Notes: generated from the sequence alone by a model not told the origin. Positions 10,490-22,510 are shown, counted from the stretch's first letter. The stretch: 64,000 nucleotides of DNA from Limonium bicolor (GCA_023374045.1 CM041782.1:183290925-183354924), one strand, 5' to 3'. Translations and numbers: made by a program.

Positions 10490-12619
10490 TCAATCAGAAG
10501 AGGTGTGATGAGCAGCTCTACAACAGCCGGTAGCGAATTCCTTCAGCCTTCTCAATTCTTTTCGCATTCGCCAAGAGAATTTCTTTTTCACGTTCGAACT
10601 CGTCTCTTGAGAATTCATCTTCGCTGTAGGATTGGATTCACTATCCAAAAAGAATATTGCCTGCAAGGGAAAAAGGTTATGATCAGTACCAAGATAACCT
10701 TTTATTCGAGCACCATTTACCTTAAAGGTTTCACCAGCCTTATTTTCCAGCTCGTACACTCCATAAGATGTAACTCCTACAACTCTGAAGGGGCCTGTCC
10801 AATGTGACTTTAGCTTCCCAGGAAAGAGACGTAGTCTAGAGTTAAAGAGTAGCACCAGATCCCCCACTTTGAAGTCTCTCTTTTGAATCATCTGGTCGTG
10901 GATCCTCTTGGTGCGCTCTTTGTAGATCCTTGAACTGTCGTATGCCTGGTCTCTCAATTCCTCCAACTCAGAAAGCTGAAATCGCCTCTTCTCTCCAGCG
11001 TCATGTAAATCAAAGTTAAGAGCCTTTAAAGCCCAATAGGCTCTAAGCTCTAGCTCAACTGGGAGATGACAAGCCTTCCCGTATACCAGCTTAAAGGGGG
11101 ACATCCCAATGGGAGTCTTAAATGCGGTTCTATAGGCCCATAGAGCATCATCAAGCTTGACAGACCAATCCTTCCTGGAGGAGTTGACTGTCTTCTGAAG
11201 AATCCATTTGAGCTCTCGGTTACTCACTTCTGCTTGCCCGTTAGTTTGGGGATGATAAGGTAAAGCAACCTTATGAGTCACCCCGTACTTAGTCATCAGA
11301 GAATTAAAAGCTTTGTTGCAGAAGTGAGAACCTCCGTCACTGATGATAGCTCTTGGCACTCCAAATCTGGTAAAGATGTTCTTCTTCAAGAATTTTACCA
11401 CAGTTTTAGCATCAGCAGAAGGGCAGGGGATTGCTTCGACCCATTTGGAAACATAATCTACAGCAACAAGGATGTAGTGGTTTCCGTGAGAAGAAGGAAA
11501 TGGGCCAGTGAAGTTAATACCCCAGACATCAAATAATTCTACTTCAAGGATTCCCTTCTGCGGCATCTCATGCCTTCTTGAAGTGTTCCCCATCCTCTGG
11601 CAGTTATCACAGTGAGCACAGAAGCGGTGGACATCTTTGTGTAGAGTGGGCCAGTAAAAACCACACTCTAACACCTTAGCAGCTGTCCTAGCAGGACCGT
11701 GGTGACCACCTGCCTCTCGGGAATGGCAGAACTCTATTACACTGTTTACCTCTTCATCAGGGAGACATCTTCTGATTAAACCATCAGCACATACTCTGAA
11801 GAGATAGGGGTCCTCCCAAACGTAATGACGGGTCTCAGACAGAAACTTCTTCCTCTGGTTGTAACTTAGATCATGGGGAACCAACCCAGAGGCAAGATAG
11901 TTAGCCAAGTCAGCGTACCATGGCTCTTTGACTTTCCCAATTACAAAGACCGTTTCGTCGGGAAAGAACTCATTTATGGGGACCCCGTCATCTGGAGTCT
12001 CAAGCCTCGATAAATGGTCTGCAACCCCATTCTGCTTCCCTTGCTTATCAACCACTTCCAAGTCGAACTCTTGGAGAAGCAGGATCCATCTCAATAGTCT
12101 GGGCTTGGAATCATTCTTTTGGAACAAGTACTTCAAGGCGGAGTGGTCGGTGTGAGCAATTACCTTACTCCCCAACAAATAAGGTCTGAATTTGTCAAGA
12201 GCGAACACCACAACCAGTAGCTCCTTCTCAGTGGTGGTGTAGTTCTTTTGGGGCTCCGTCAGCGTCTTACTCGCATATGTGATAACCCTCAAAATTTTAT
12301 CCTTCCTTTGACAGAGAGCAGCACCAACAGCGAAGTCACTAGCATCAGTCATTACCTCAAAAGGAAGGGTCCAGTCAGGGGGAACCACAATGGGGGCAGA
12401 GATGAGTTTATTCTTGATGGTTTGAAAAGCCTTCAAGCATTCATCTGAAAAATGAAACTTTACATCTTTCTGCAGGAGATCAGATAAGGGCTTCGCGATT
12501 TTTGAAAAGTCCTGGATGAACCTTCGATAGAACCCCGCGTGACCCAGGAAAGATCTAACTCCTCTGACTGATGTGGGAGGAGGTAACCCCTCAATGACTT
12601 CCACTTTTGCCTTGTCCAC
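10490..12619 (-). CDS. Athila-like pol, truncated: RT thumb, RNase H, integrase
   Basis: A 709-codon open frame. Residues 1-45 are only the C-terminal end of reverse transcriptase ([20 protein letters not shown]). Protease and the RT palm with YxDD are missing, so the ATG at 12619 is an internal Met exposed by a deletion rather than a natural start. RNase H spans about 85-205, with D92, E131, D158 and D201 in place. Integrase spans about 290-560, with zinc-finger H299, H306, C337, C340 and catalytic D364, D428 and E464 ([19 protein letters not shown]). A basic C-terminal region follows and there is no chromodomain. The C-terminal half would serve integration, but without RT the copy cannot be autonomous. 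Confidence 0.9.
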   Translation of the reverse strand: MDKAKVEVIEGLPPPTSVRGVRSFLGHAGFYRRFIQDFSKIAKPLSDLLQKDVKFHFSDECLKAFQTIKNKLISAPIVVPPDWTLPFEVMTDASDFAVGAALCQRKDKILRVITYASKTLTEPQKNYTTTEKELLVVVFALDKFRPYLLGSKVIAHTDHSALKYLFQKNDSKPRLLRWILLLQEFDLEVVDKQGKQNGVADHLSRLETPDDGVPINEFFPDETVFVIGKVKEPWYADLANYLASGLVPHDLSYNQRKKFLSETRHYVWEDPYLFRVCADGLIRRCLPDEEVNSVIEFCHSREAGGHHGPARTAAKVLECGFYWPTLHKDVHRFCAHCDNCQRMGNTSRRHEMPQKGILEVELFDVWGINFTGPFPSSHGNHYILVAVDYVSKWVEAIPCPSADAKTVVKFLKKNIFTRFGVPRAIISDGGSHFCNKAFNSLMTKYGVTHKVALPYHPQTNGQAEVSNRELKWILQKTVNSSRKDWSVKLDDALWAYRTAFKTPIGMSPFKLVYGKACHLPVELELRAYWALKALNFDLHDAGEKRRFQLSELEELRDQAYDSSRIYKERTKRIHDQMIQKRDFKVGDLVLLFNSRLRLFPGKLKSHWTGPFRVVGVTSYGVYELENKAGETFKVNGARIKGYLGTDHNLFPLQAIFFLDSESNPTAKMNSQETSSNVKKKFSWRMRKELRRLKEFATGCCRAAHHTSSD

Positions 12620-14107
12620 CTTTTGCCTTCAACTGAGCTTTAGGATTGGGGTCGGGTTGGGAAGGCAATGATCCAGACGGTCTCTGCTGAAGAAGGAACT
12701 GAGTCAACTGACTCATCGTTCCCTGCATCTCCACCATGGCGTTCTCGATCTTCTACTGGCCAGCTACCAGATTCTGATTTATCACCGTTTGTTGTTCTTG
12801 AGAGGCCATCAGTTTATCCATCATCTCCTTCAGATTAGCATTGTTCGAGCTCAGTGATGATGGCTGAGCTGGAGACTGTTGTGGCCTAAACTGATTGTAT
12901 GGGGGCCTAACAAAACCGGGTGGTGCTCCCTGACTTGCCCTTTGAGGCTGCATCTGCTGTGAGTTGAGGGCGTTGTTTGGATTATCGTACCGCAGGTTTG
13001 GATGCTGGTTCTGCATCCAAGGCTGCTTGTTGTACTGACCAATTACATTTGCCTCCTCAGTCTGCCTCATCTCAGCAACCATCGGGCAGTCTTCATAATC
13101 ATGGCTGTCTCCACACTGAGAACAGCATACCTCATTTGGACCAGTAGACACCTTCTTGACGGCTTGCACAGATGTCTGTCCCATAGTGAGCCGCTCGAGC
13201 ATCTTCGCCATATTGCCCACTGTGGTACTTAAATGGGCCTGCTCAGCAGCAATCTGCTCCATCATAGGATCTGGAGTCCGGGAAGAGGTCTGCCCAACTG
13301 TAAAGACCCTTCCACCACTGTTGCTCCACTGGCGGAGCTCCTCGCATAGGACTCCATGGCTGACATAAATTCCTCTCCACTTTTAGCCAGCAAATTTCCA
13401 CCCAGTGCGGCTCTGACCTCGGCTCTGTGCTCATCTCTCAGCCCTTGGAAGAACCCCTGGGCCAAGGATGTCATGTTCTGACCGTGATGCGGGCACTGGC
13501 AGAGCAGCTCCTTGAATCTATCCCAGGCTTCGCAGATTGTCTCACTGCCGGACTGTCTGAAGGCGGTCAGGTCAGCGATCATCTGTCTGGTCCGGGAGAT
13601 GGGGATATACTTCTCATAGAACCGCTCCGTCAATAGCTCCCAGGTAGTGATGATACCTGGTGGTAGACGGTGGAACCATTTCGAGGCTTCCCCTGATAGA
13701 CTGTGTTGAAATAAGCACATCCGAGCATACTCCTCAAGCCCCTGAGACATCCCCAGCGAATCCAAATGGACTAAGAACCGATGGACATGGTCGAGTGCAT
13801 CAGCCGGGTTTGCGCCTGAGAAGGTCCCTGCTGGATGATTCCTGACAGTGTTTGTTTGATGGCTTGGTTTCAACTTTTGCCATTCTGCTGTTAATTCAGC
13901 TATGAGGTTTGGTAGAGTCACAAGTCCTCTTCTAGGAGCAGCTGGCGGGCGATTAATTCTTCCCAAAGTGGCCTGCTCAGCATTGGCATTGGCTGGTCCG
14001 TTAGCAGCCATGGCGAAGGTGAGTGCTCTTCTCGCCCTACGAGCTGTACGGTTGATCTCTAGGTCTAAGTTGAATCTTGTGGTGCCTCGAGATCGAGTAC
14101 CGTGCAT
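12620..14107 (-). pseudogene. Athila-like gag, frameshifted
   Basis: Capsid-like part at 14107-13262 (281 codons, start 89 nt after the PBS), with ETICEAWDRFKELLCQCPHH and FFQGLRDEHRAEV, typical of plant gypsy gag. The frame breaks at about 13262. The next frame (13265-12753, 170 codons) carries a zinc knuckle CSQCGDSHDYEDC (CX2CX3HX4C) for RNA packaging, then a Gln/Pro/Asn-rich tail. A TAG at 12753-12755 interrupts it, and about 40 further codons remain open until the pol deletion junction. The gene is therefore broken by one frameshift, one stop and the deletion. Confidence 0.8.
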
Positions 14108-14195
14108 TCACCAAACACCTGCACAGTTACACAAAACAAATCAAATAAAAATGAAAACAATTGACAACCAAGGCAAAGGACTTGACAAAGTCAAG

Positions 14196-14213
14196 TCCCC
14201 GACAACGGCGCCA
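14196..14213 (-). promoter_or_regulatory. Primer binding site, tRNA-Asp type
   Basis: In sense TGGCGCCGTTGTCGGGGA, three bases inside the 5' LTR. It matches, with one mismatch, the complement of the 3' end of plant tRNA-Asp, the primer used by Athila elements. It fixes the minus-strand orientation. Confidence 0.85.
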
Positions 14214-14216
14214 TTT

Positions 14217-15827
14217 TGCAAACAGGTAAATTGATCTACTAAAACTAAACGAATTAATCTAGAAAATAATAAATCAATAAGTCTGTCGGGTTGCAAAAAT
14301 CCCGGTCACTACAGTATAGAAAGTTAAGCAACCAAGTATCGAACCGTGGGACTTGAATAAATAAGCCTAAGTCCTATCCTAAATCCTAAGAAAACTGGAA
14401 ATTCAGGGGGTTGTGAATTGTTTTTGAGACTGAATCGAATAAATGCAAATCAGAGTTGAAATAAGCAATCGGTAGAAATGAACGATGAGTTTGATAATAT
14501 GAGTGGAACTCCGGGTTGGTTGTTTGTTCTTTTCTGGTTGAATCTAGTAACTCCTACATTTAATTATGAGAAACGGAAAGGCCAATTCTTTCTATCTCTT
14601 CAATGCTAAATCCTAGTTCATTGAGACTCACCTATCAGAACGTGTCAACTCTAATCTAGCAGTTGGCAAAACACATATAGGTGGAATAAGCACAAAGAAT
14701 TGTTAGCGTTTGTAGGAAAGATTATCTATCCGACTAATCCTTCCCCAAATTCCCAGGTTAATTCGAACTCCCTATTAATCACCTTGTCTGATCTTAATAG
14801 GTTTCGCAGAACAACTCTATAACTCGCGAAATTAATAGAGAAGAAAATTGATAATCATTAACCTGAAAACAATCCATTACAGCCTCATAATCAAATTGCA
14901 GAATCTTTAACTACATTGAATCCATCTTGAACAAACCCTACCCCAGAGTTAAATCCCTACTAGCCAGACATTACAAAGAAACAGATAAATACAATCAACA
15001 TAGAAATCATCTAAAGGAAGAAAAACCCTTCTGTTGAACGACTATCCAGAATCGATGGATGCAGGTGTAAGGTTGAAAATGATGGCCTCACTCCCTTCTG
15101 ACGATGCTCCTCCAGAACGATGATGATAAGCTTGATGAATGTAAGTGAAGGTGAACTGATGCAATTGGCGTGGATGAGTGGAGAGAACCTCGTTAATCAG
15201 CGTGAGAGTGTGTGTTGTAATGATCGATGATGAATGAATACCCCCTCCCTCTGATTAGGTCATTTAAATAGACTTCCCTCTCTCTTTTTCCCTTCAAAAC
15301 GCCGAGTTTATACTGAAATTATCGTGCCGTCCGAACATTGGTCCGACCTTCAATGTTCGGACACAATGCTTTGAGCGCTTCAATCCCAAAATTCTCGACT
15401 TGTGTCCGAACTTGGATGTTCGGACACAAGTTCGGACATGCTCCGTACATCAGACCTCCGGCTTTTCTTAACCATGTCCGAACTTCGATGTTCGGATTGA
15501 AGTTCGGACATTCCATCAGGCGCAGCACACGAACTCTCGACTTGCGTCCGAACTTGGAAGTTCGGACACAAGCTCGGACATTCCTTCAAAACCCTCTAAA
15601 TTCATCGTTCGGACTCCAATTCGACCCCCGTTTGTTGCACCATCTCCCTTGTGAGTTAATCTACTGTTTCCTTGGCTTTTCTCTGCATTTAGTCATAGAA
15701 AAAGGTATCAAGCCTTACCAAACAACAAACCAAAGGAAAACGGAAGATAAGTGTGGAATATTATCGATGTACGTATAAAAATTAGGCATTAAAGATCACT
15801 AAAACCATTCATATTACACACTCATCA
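14217..15827 (-). repeat. 5' LTR of the Athila-like element
   Basis: A 1611-bp copy of 5003-6613 beginning TGCAAACAGG next to the PBS. It includes its own palindrome array at 15325-15586. Confidence 0.85.
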
Positions 15828-17265
15828 AACCTCCTCACACTTAACCTTTGCTTGTCCTCAAGCAAAGCAGGAGTAAAATGTCTCAGAATGCCTCAGGGCC
15901 AAACCTTGGGATTGCACAAAATAAGGAGTTTAAGACACAATAATCACCCAGGAATCGATCTGCTCTTAACTGCATGTCTCAAAAACGAAGCACACTTTTA
16001 AAAACAAAAGAATATGAAGAAGCCAAATCATGAAGTCAAAACATAGAGTAACTCAGAACCTTCCAACCTTTTCTCTTCTCAAACCCGTGGATGACAAGGG
16101 GTGTGAAGTTCTGCCATATTCCGCAGAACCTTTCAACACCACGCACTCATGATCTAATTTAAGGAATTGCCATAAACATAAGACTTAAAAGAACTTCCTC
16201 GTTTTTTTTCTTTTGCATACATATAATTTTCCGCGCAAATAATTCATCCCCCAGACTTTTCTCTCCATCCTTGTAACGGTATTGGGTCTTTTATCCCAGA
16301 TCAGACGACCTTAGGTAAATGGGTGATGAAGCACCCCTAGGACTTAATAACCAGATGGAAGAGGCCTGTTTTTGGTTCAGAAAATAACTTAGATCAGAGG
16401 AGTACCTTGCCTTTATCCTTCATTCCAGACATTCTCATCATTCCCAAGGTTCCAAGTTAAACCAGTTCTAACTTCACAACTAACTTGTTCACAGACATTT
16501 AACAGAATTCAGCCATTTGAAAATATGATATGAGAGCACACAGCTTTGAGCAAACCAACTCTAAAGGTCAGTACCGGACTCAACTCCACAACTAAAGATC
16601 CACCCAAGTATTCAACACTAAGAAGCACTCTAAGGGAATTACCCCCACATAGCCCAAAACCAAACAAAAAATTAGTGCGGGAATAAATGACTGACACATT
16701 CAGAAAGATCTCCCCCTTCCTCACACTTAATGAGGAGCAATGTCCGCATTGTTCAGAAATTTATCACAAGAAGGAGATCTGGCTAAATGTGTCACACTTA
16801 CAAGGGGGAAATGAACAGGGACATAGGTATACATGTTAAAGCAGGGGCCGAACATTAACCAAAAAGGAAAAGAAACTGAAACACTCCTGATTCTTTTGTG
16901 ATGCTTTGAGGAAGAGGTTTCCTCACACTTAGTGTCCTGGTAGGGGAGAAGGTTTCCTCACACTTGCTTCCAAGCTAGTGTCCGGCATGGAGTCAGCACG
17001 ATAAAGTATACTTGCACACATTCAGCAAACAACACAGAAAAGTATGCTAGAGCATCGCATTAGAGACATCAGTATTCAGAGTTAAAGATGAGAACAAACT
17101 AAAATCAAAATTAATTAAAAATACAACCCAATCGAAATAAAGTAAATAGTCTAACACAACTGAAAGTAATCCCAAAGAGAAGTCCAGATAAGGCTTCTAA
17201 ACAGAGTAGCACCAAACAACAACATAGTCACTGTGGAGGCGGGTAGTATGCCTGCCACTGCTGAA
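15828..17265 (-). mobile_element. Second, truncated Athila 3' UTR outside the 5' LTR
   Basis: From the PPT outward this segment repeats 6614-8059 almost base for base, including the AAGTGTGAGGA motifs and the last 12 codons of the env-like gene. Similarity stops at 17265 (8059 in the other copy), inside the env-like gene. A normal 5' LTR would be followed here by a target duplication and host DNA. So this is the end of a second element sharing the LTR, truncated at 17265. Confidence 0.85.
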
Positions 17266-18226
17266 TTTTTCTATTTATTTTTACTAACAAAATAAAGTTA
17301 CGTAGTGTAATATAATAAATTATAATTGTAATACGAAAACGGTAAACACATTACATATAACTAACTTAACTAAACATGCTATATATATGCTGCACTGCCA
17401 AACAACAATTTTCAAAACAGCAACATTTATGCCAGCACATTCCTGCCAACAAATATGCTGCATTTATGCCAGCGCATCCCTGCTGCCAAATATGTTGCAT
17501 TTATGGTGCCAAAACAGCCATGCCAAACAGAACCTAGATCTTCTTGTTGCTCAACCATCTTATATAGCTACTACCTTTTACAACAACTACTAGTATATGT
17601 ATATGTTTGTATTCTTCTTTTTATATGTATATATAATATAGTTGTGCTGCTGCCTCAAAATGTACATGCATGCGTGTGACTTTGGACCTCTAGCTAGCTG
17701 TATAATTAATGTTATGTTTAATCTTATTATAAACCTAAACTTATGTTAATCCCCCTCCCCCGTGCCTATACTTGTATACATCGAAGCTGATCTCGATTTT
17801 GATCATTTTTACAACTAGTGTGGGGGAATTATTGATGATGGATGTTAATTAATCGTGTTGCTATAATGCTTAATTTGAGGTTAGTTTGGCCACTTATTCT
17901 AACTACATATAGCATCGAGTACCAACAACCTCGATCTCTCTCTATGAACTAATTAGCTAGATTACATACGTGGTCACCGCTAACTATCAATTTGATTATA
18001 AATGTTTTGCGCATAGTTTTCATATATATGGTTGGTAAGTACAATACTATTCATTTACTCCATTATGCTGCAGGTACTAATTGTACCCATCTAATTAAGG
18101 GCCTACATCTAATAAATAAAAAATATGTTGGCATCTATTAAATTCTAGTCAATCAGCCTTAGATAGTTATATAAGCTAGATCCCTGTGCTCGCCATCATC
18201 TTCCCATCACCACCTGCATCGCCACA
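17266..18226. other. Intergenic region upstream of the P450 gene
   Basis: AT-rich, without a gene. At 17388-17510 a short motif (ATGCTGCATTTATGCCAGC and variants) recurs about three times. The proximal 500 bp presumably hold the P450 promoter. Confidence 0.5.
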
Positions 18227-18235
18227 TATATATAG
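18227..18235 (+). promoter_or_regulatory. Putative TATA box of the P450 gene
   Basis: TATATATAG lies 66 bp ahead of the first ATG, in a pyrimidine-rich context typical of plant core promoters. A start site about 30 bp downstream would give a 5' UTR of about 40 nt. Confidence 0.5.
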
Positions 18236-18300
18236 AATCCTCACGTTGCCCCACTCCACTTACATTTACAAGCAACATCCCACGCTCTATTTCTAAGCAA

Positions 18301-19827
18301 ATGATGATGACTCCCATGGATCTTTTCGCGGGCTACTCCGCTCTCTTGCCAGGAGATGTCTTTCCATATATGATCTTCTCTATCCTTGTCTTCTGGGTTT
18401 TTAAGGAGCAGGCTACATATCTGAAGAAAAAATCTTTCCTCCCTGGTCCCTCTTTTTTCATTCCCTTTCTTGGTTCAGCAATCCCACTCGTGCGCAACCC
18501 CACCCGCTATTGGGACGAGCAGTCAACCTACGCGAAGCGAACCCCTATGGGTGTTTCCTCCAACTACATCCTTGTCCGGTTCATGGTATTCATCCGGAGT
18601 TCAGAGCTCAGCCACAAAGTCTTAAACAATGTGCGCCCTGAAGCTTTCCGTATTGTGTTGCACCCTTTTGGCAAGAATATGTTTGGAGAGAATCACGTCG
18701 TGCATAAGATGGGACAGGAGCACAAGGATTTACGACGTCGTATGATTCCATATTTCACTCCCCAAGCACTCGCTCTTTACTCTCAAGCTCAGCAGATTAT
18801 TATGATCAACCATATTTCGTCATGGGAGTGTATATCCAACTCCAGCAAGAACCCAATTGCTCTAAAGAACTTGATCCGAAACATGAATCTCGAGATTTCC
18901 CAAACCACTTTTCTTGGACCTTACCTCAGTCATGTGGACAAAGAGCGGTTAATCAAGGACTACGATGAGATTAGCCGTGGTTGGATGAGTCTTCCATTTG
19001 ACATCCCAGGCTCTGCCTTCCGAAAAGCTAACCTGGCGATAAACAAACACTTGGAGATTTTGTCGAGTTGCGCCGCTCAAAGCAAAGCAAGGATGGCATC
19101 AGGGAATCAACCAACATGTCTCATTGACTTCATGATGCAACAAGTCAAAGAAGAAAATTTAGAAGAGAGTTACGAGGAGGTAAGCGCACATTTCTTCAGT
19201 TTCCTCTTTGCTGCACAGGATGCGTCCACCTCACCACTCCTCTGGGCAGTAGTGTTCCTTGAATCCTACCCTCAAGTTCTTGCTAGAGTGAGGGAGGAGG
19301 TTACCAGCATTTGGGCACCAGAGAACGGCGAGTTTATATCAACTGAGCAACTGGCAGCAATGGAGTACACGCATGCTGTTGGGCTTGAGGTACTCCGTTT
19401 CCGCCCCCCGGTCACCTTGTTGCCCCACATTGCCGTGCAGGACTTCCAGTTAACAGAGAACTATAAAATCCCCAAAGACACGATTGTTTTCCCCTCAATT
19501 TTAGAGTCGTCCTTTCAAGGGTTTGCTCATCCATACCGATTTGACCCTGACAGATTTCTCAAAGAAAGAGAGGAAGGCACAATTTTCAAAAGAAACTTTT
19601 TAGTGTTCGGGTCAGGATCTCACCAGTGTGTGGCGCAGAGGACTGCCATTAAAGCTGTGGTTTTGTTCATTGCAATGTTTACGACTCTGTTAGACTTTAA
19701 GAGGCACAAAACCGATGCATGTGATGAAATAGTACATGCCCCGACTATATACCCCAAGGATGATTGCAAGGTATATCTTTCAAGACGTGTGGCAGTTTAT
19801 CCTTCCTTCCCAAAGTCTGAGATGTGA
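18301..19827 (+). CDS. CYP710A-like cytochrome P450 (sterol C-22 desaturase family)
   Basis: An intact, intronless frame of 508 residues, the usual CYP710A length. Family members bind ER membranes and introduce the C-22 double bond into phytosterols (sitosterol to stigmasterol). Visible parts: hydrophobic anchor 21-34, hinge FLPGPSF 46-52, I-helix FAAQDASTS 303-311, K-helix ExxR at E363-R366 (EVLRFRPP), SSFQGF 403-408, FDPDRF 414-419, heme loop FGSGSHQCVAQR with C443. The family-typical SFQGF, PHIA and HQCV blocks make the assignment strong. Oddities: the last Gly of the heme signature (CxG) is Ala445, and the loop and region before ExxR differ from other members I recall, so activity or substrate may have shifted. 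Start is 18301 or the better-context ATG at 18316. Confidence 0.85.
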   Translation: MMMTPMDLFAGYSALLPGDVFPYMIFSILVFWVFKEQATYLKKKSFLPGPSFFIPFLGSAIPLVRNPTRYWDEQSTYAKRTPMGVSSNYILVRFMVFIRSSELSHKVLNNVRPEAFRIVLHPFGKNMFGENHVVHKMGQEHKDLRRRMIPYFTPQALALYSQAQQIIMINHISSWECISNSSKNPIALKNLIRNMNLEISQTTFLGPYLSHVDKERLIKDYDEISRGWMSLPFDIPGSAFRKANLAINKHLEILSSCAAQSKARMASGNQPTCLIDFMMQQVKEENLEESYEEVSAHFFSFLFAAQDASTSPLLWAVVFLESYPQVLARVREEVTSIWAPENGEFISTEQLAAMEYTHAVGLEVLRFRPPVTLLPHIAVQDFQLTENYKIPKDTIVFPSILESSFQGFAHPYRFDPDRFLKEREEGTIFKRNFLVFGSGSHQCVAQRTAIKAVVLFIAMFTTLLDFKRHKTDACDEIVHAPTIYPKDDCKVYLSRRVAVYPSFPKSEM

Positions 19828-20104
19828 CTCCTACAAAGAGTAAATATTGGGCCACCTCTGTTACTTATGTTTACTTAATTATTCTACTTTTTAGCCCATA
19901 ATTGTTGTGATAAGTTGTTTCAATTTTGGCATGGCTCAACCCTAATTACAACTCTATATATGTGTACACAATAGCGGATATAATAAAGGATGAGATCAAT
20001 ACATAGTAATATGCATCTCTTATTCCTAATACTCTTGTCATCATATCAGAGCATTCACGACGTCCTTAGCAATCTACTTCAAGCATGGAAACAACATCTT
20101 CATC
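19828..20104 (+). other. P450 3' flank with possible polyadenylation signal
   Basis: AT-rich 3' flank. AATAAA occurs at 19982-19987. From about 20040 it is unique sequence that resumes at 34370, beyond the LTR element inserted here. Confidence 0.5.
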
Positions 20105-20734
20105 TGTGTTGTAACACCCCTACCGCTAATACCGTCATTACCGTACCATACTTACCTTCGCAGCGGATATTACTTACTCAACGGCGGGTGTACAATGCCG
20201 TTAGTCACCCACGTGACTAACAAGGCGAGTTACAATACTACATACTATCGGTCTGATGAATATGAACATACCGAGTGCTCTACACAATACATTACTTTCC
20301 CTTGCATACCAATCCATAATTCGATACAACTCCAATACAATACTATACCGAGAATACTACAATCCTTACATTACCGATACAGTTTAGACTTCCAAATTTA
20401 TACTACGTTACAAATATAATTCCCTTTTTTTTAACTACCCATGCTTATGTAGCAGTCCCCGTCCTACTCTCTCGAACGGTGAACAGCTTCGGTACCTGCA
20501 CACTAAAAACGGTCCCCCGAGGGGGTCAACTTATGCTGCATATGAAATCCGCATATACCGCGTGCTAACCGCGGTACGCCGACTACTTTGGGTCGGGTAT
20601 ACATGGAGTTCATTTTACATGCATACATACATACTCATACTACAACAATACAATCAAAGATACCTACATGAATATACAAGTTCAAGGCTTACTGAGGAAG
20701 ACAATTTGATAGTCAACCGTTCATATTTGTTATA

Positions 20735-21035
20735 CATTCGTTACTCTTCGTACTGAGTTCGATATTCGTTACTCTACTCATACTTACTCCTTACTCTTGC
20801 ATACTCATCACTCCATGTTCAATGCCTTACTCGTACCCGATCCTTACTCTGTACTCGTTACTGTACTAGTGCATACTCACTACTCAATTCTCCATACTTA
20901 CTCTTACATACTCAATACTCTATACTTACTCATACGTACTCAATACTCGGTACTCATTACATACTCATACTTGCTTCTTACTCGATACTCATTACTTTAC
21001 TCATACATACGCAATACTCAATACTCATTACTTTG
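20735..21035. repeat. TACTC-rich simple-sequence tract in the LTR
   Basis: About 300 bp of imperfect TACTC/TTACTCATAC repeats (GAGTA-rich in sense). The same tract is at 30465-30770 in the other LTR and at about 56880-57180 in the solo LTR. Confidence 0.75.
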
Positions 21036-22128
21036 GCCTCTGGGCGGAGTCATACTCAAGACTCGCCACCGGACCTACAATACGAGAGCTATACGCTTAG
21101 CTCCTCAAATACTCAAATGTCCGTTCTACCGGACTACTCGAATTCCCAACACTCTTCTCTCAGAGCATATTACAATCTCATGGATTAGCCTAGAAGTATC
21201 TCTCTCGATAACCTCTGTTAGCTTAGGGAATTACCACCGTCTAGTATCCTCATATTTAAGGGTTTCCCCAACATATCAAATACTCTCTCGTTCGAGGCAT
21301 ACTTACATCAGTCGGGTCCTCTCCTAATGGGTCGACTAATTACTAAGGGGTTTGGAGATCCCTCATCATTCTTTACTACTCTCATGGTTCATGTTTTGCA
21401 CCAAGATTAATTCCTCTAATAGAGGTTACATGTATACTTCCACTGCTTATTGTTTATGGATTATTCATTTCGTTTCTCCTACCGTTATCGGAAGGTTATT
21501 ACTCCCGTACGCTCTCTCACATTCTAGTGAGTTCATTGGTTTACGTTATCGTTTATTGGTTCGTTGGTTTAGTGCGTTGCTACGGTTCCATTGGTTCACA
21601 CATGACTCTTACTACGAGTCGATACACAATAAGACTCATCTATGAGTCGATCTACGCACTCAGTGAGGCCACACGATCAACCAAGAAATGTTAGCTCAAT
21701 CAACATACAGCAAGACATATAATGAAAGGCAATAAACCGTTTTCATGCTTTAGTCTTGATTAGCCGGCATACAGCACACAAATCAACGTAACTCGGTTAG
21801 CATACGGGGCATGAGGAAATCATACCTTCCACCGGAGTTAGCTTTAACACGTGTTCCCTTATTCCTTGGTTCACACTTGTTCCACTGATAATGTTTCAAC
21901 ATTATTATTAATACTATACTCTTACGATACACAAATAATTACTACTCCCGTACTTACCCTGTTATCCCGGTGTACTTAATGTTCTTATACTCTCAACTTG
22001 CTTGGTTACTTTTACACTTGTTTTCATACTCATATACTTACTTTCTTACCTTTATTATTTCAATTGTAGTGTACTACTACATATATGCATATACAGCTAT
22101 TATTAGGCATATATATATACATATGATT

Positions 22129-22135
<7 letters not shown>

Positions 22136-22174
<39 letters not shown>
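22136..22174. repeat. TA dinucleotide microsatellite
   Basis: A run of about 19 AT/TA units present only in the left LTR. The right LTR has a short degenerate TA-rich sequence here, so it expanded after insertion. Confidence 0.9.
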
Positions 22175-22178
<4 letters not shown>

Positions 22179-22181
22179 ACT

Positions 22182-22510
22182 CGACCGGACTTGCGACCGA
22201 CCTTGCAAGTCCGGTCCATTCCAGTAGCTACAAGTACGGGAAATTTTCTGGCTCGACCGAACTTGCAAGTCCGGTCGCAAGTTTGGTCCATTCCAGTAGC
22301 TTGCATTACGGGAATTTTTTCTGGCCGACCGAACTTGCAAGTCCGGTCGCAAGTTCGGTCCATTCCAGAAGGTTTCTGACGGGAGAATTTTCTGGTCCGA
22401 CCGAACTTGCATGTCCGGTCGCAAGTCCGGTCGATTCCAGAAGGTTTCCCGTCTTTGTAAATCTGGGCTCGACCGAACTTGCAAGTCCGGTCGCAAGTCC
22501 AGTCCGGCCC
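22182..22510. repeat. Five-unit palindrome array, 72-bp period (left LTR)
   Basis: CGACCG starts units at 22182, 22254, 22326, 22398 and 22470, an exact 72-bp period. A unit is CGACCGAACTTGCAAG, then TCCGGTCGCAAG, then TTCGGTCCATTCCAG plus a variable spacer. Arms ACCGAACTTGC and GCAAGTTCGGT are complementary. Confidence 0.9.

Larger units (their letters stand above)
5003..17265 (-). mobile_element. Athila-like Ty3/gypsy retrotransposon with extra 3' UTR remnant
   Basis: In minus-strand order: 3' UTR remnant 17265-15828, 5' LTR 15827-14217, PBS 14213-14196, gag 14107 to about 12620, pol 12619-10490, spacer with palindrome array, env-like gene 9167-8022, 3' UTR with PPT 8021-6614, 3' LTR 6613-5003. 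The LTRs are both 1611 bp and look nearly identical, so the insertion is fairly young. The tRNA-Asp-type PBS, the pol motif [14 protein letters not shown] and the env-like gene point to the Athila lineage. No target duplication can be tested, because the sequence right of the 5' LTR is another 3' UTR rather than host flank. Confidence 0.9.

Noticed and set aside
20797..21327. A 176-codon frame with Tyr/Ser/Leu repeats (also in the other two LTR copies)
   Set aside because: Translation of the TACTC-rich simple-sequence tract; frame not kept between copies.
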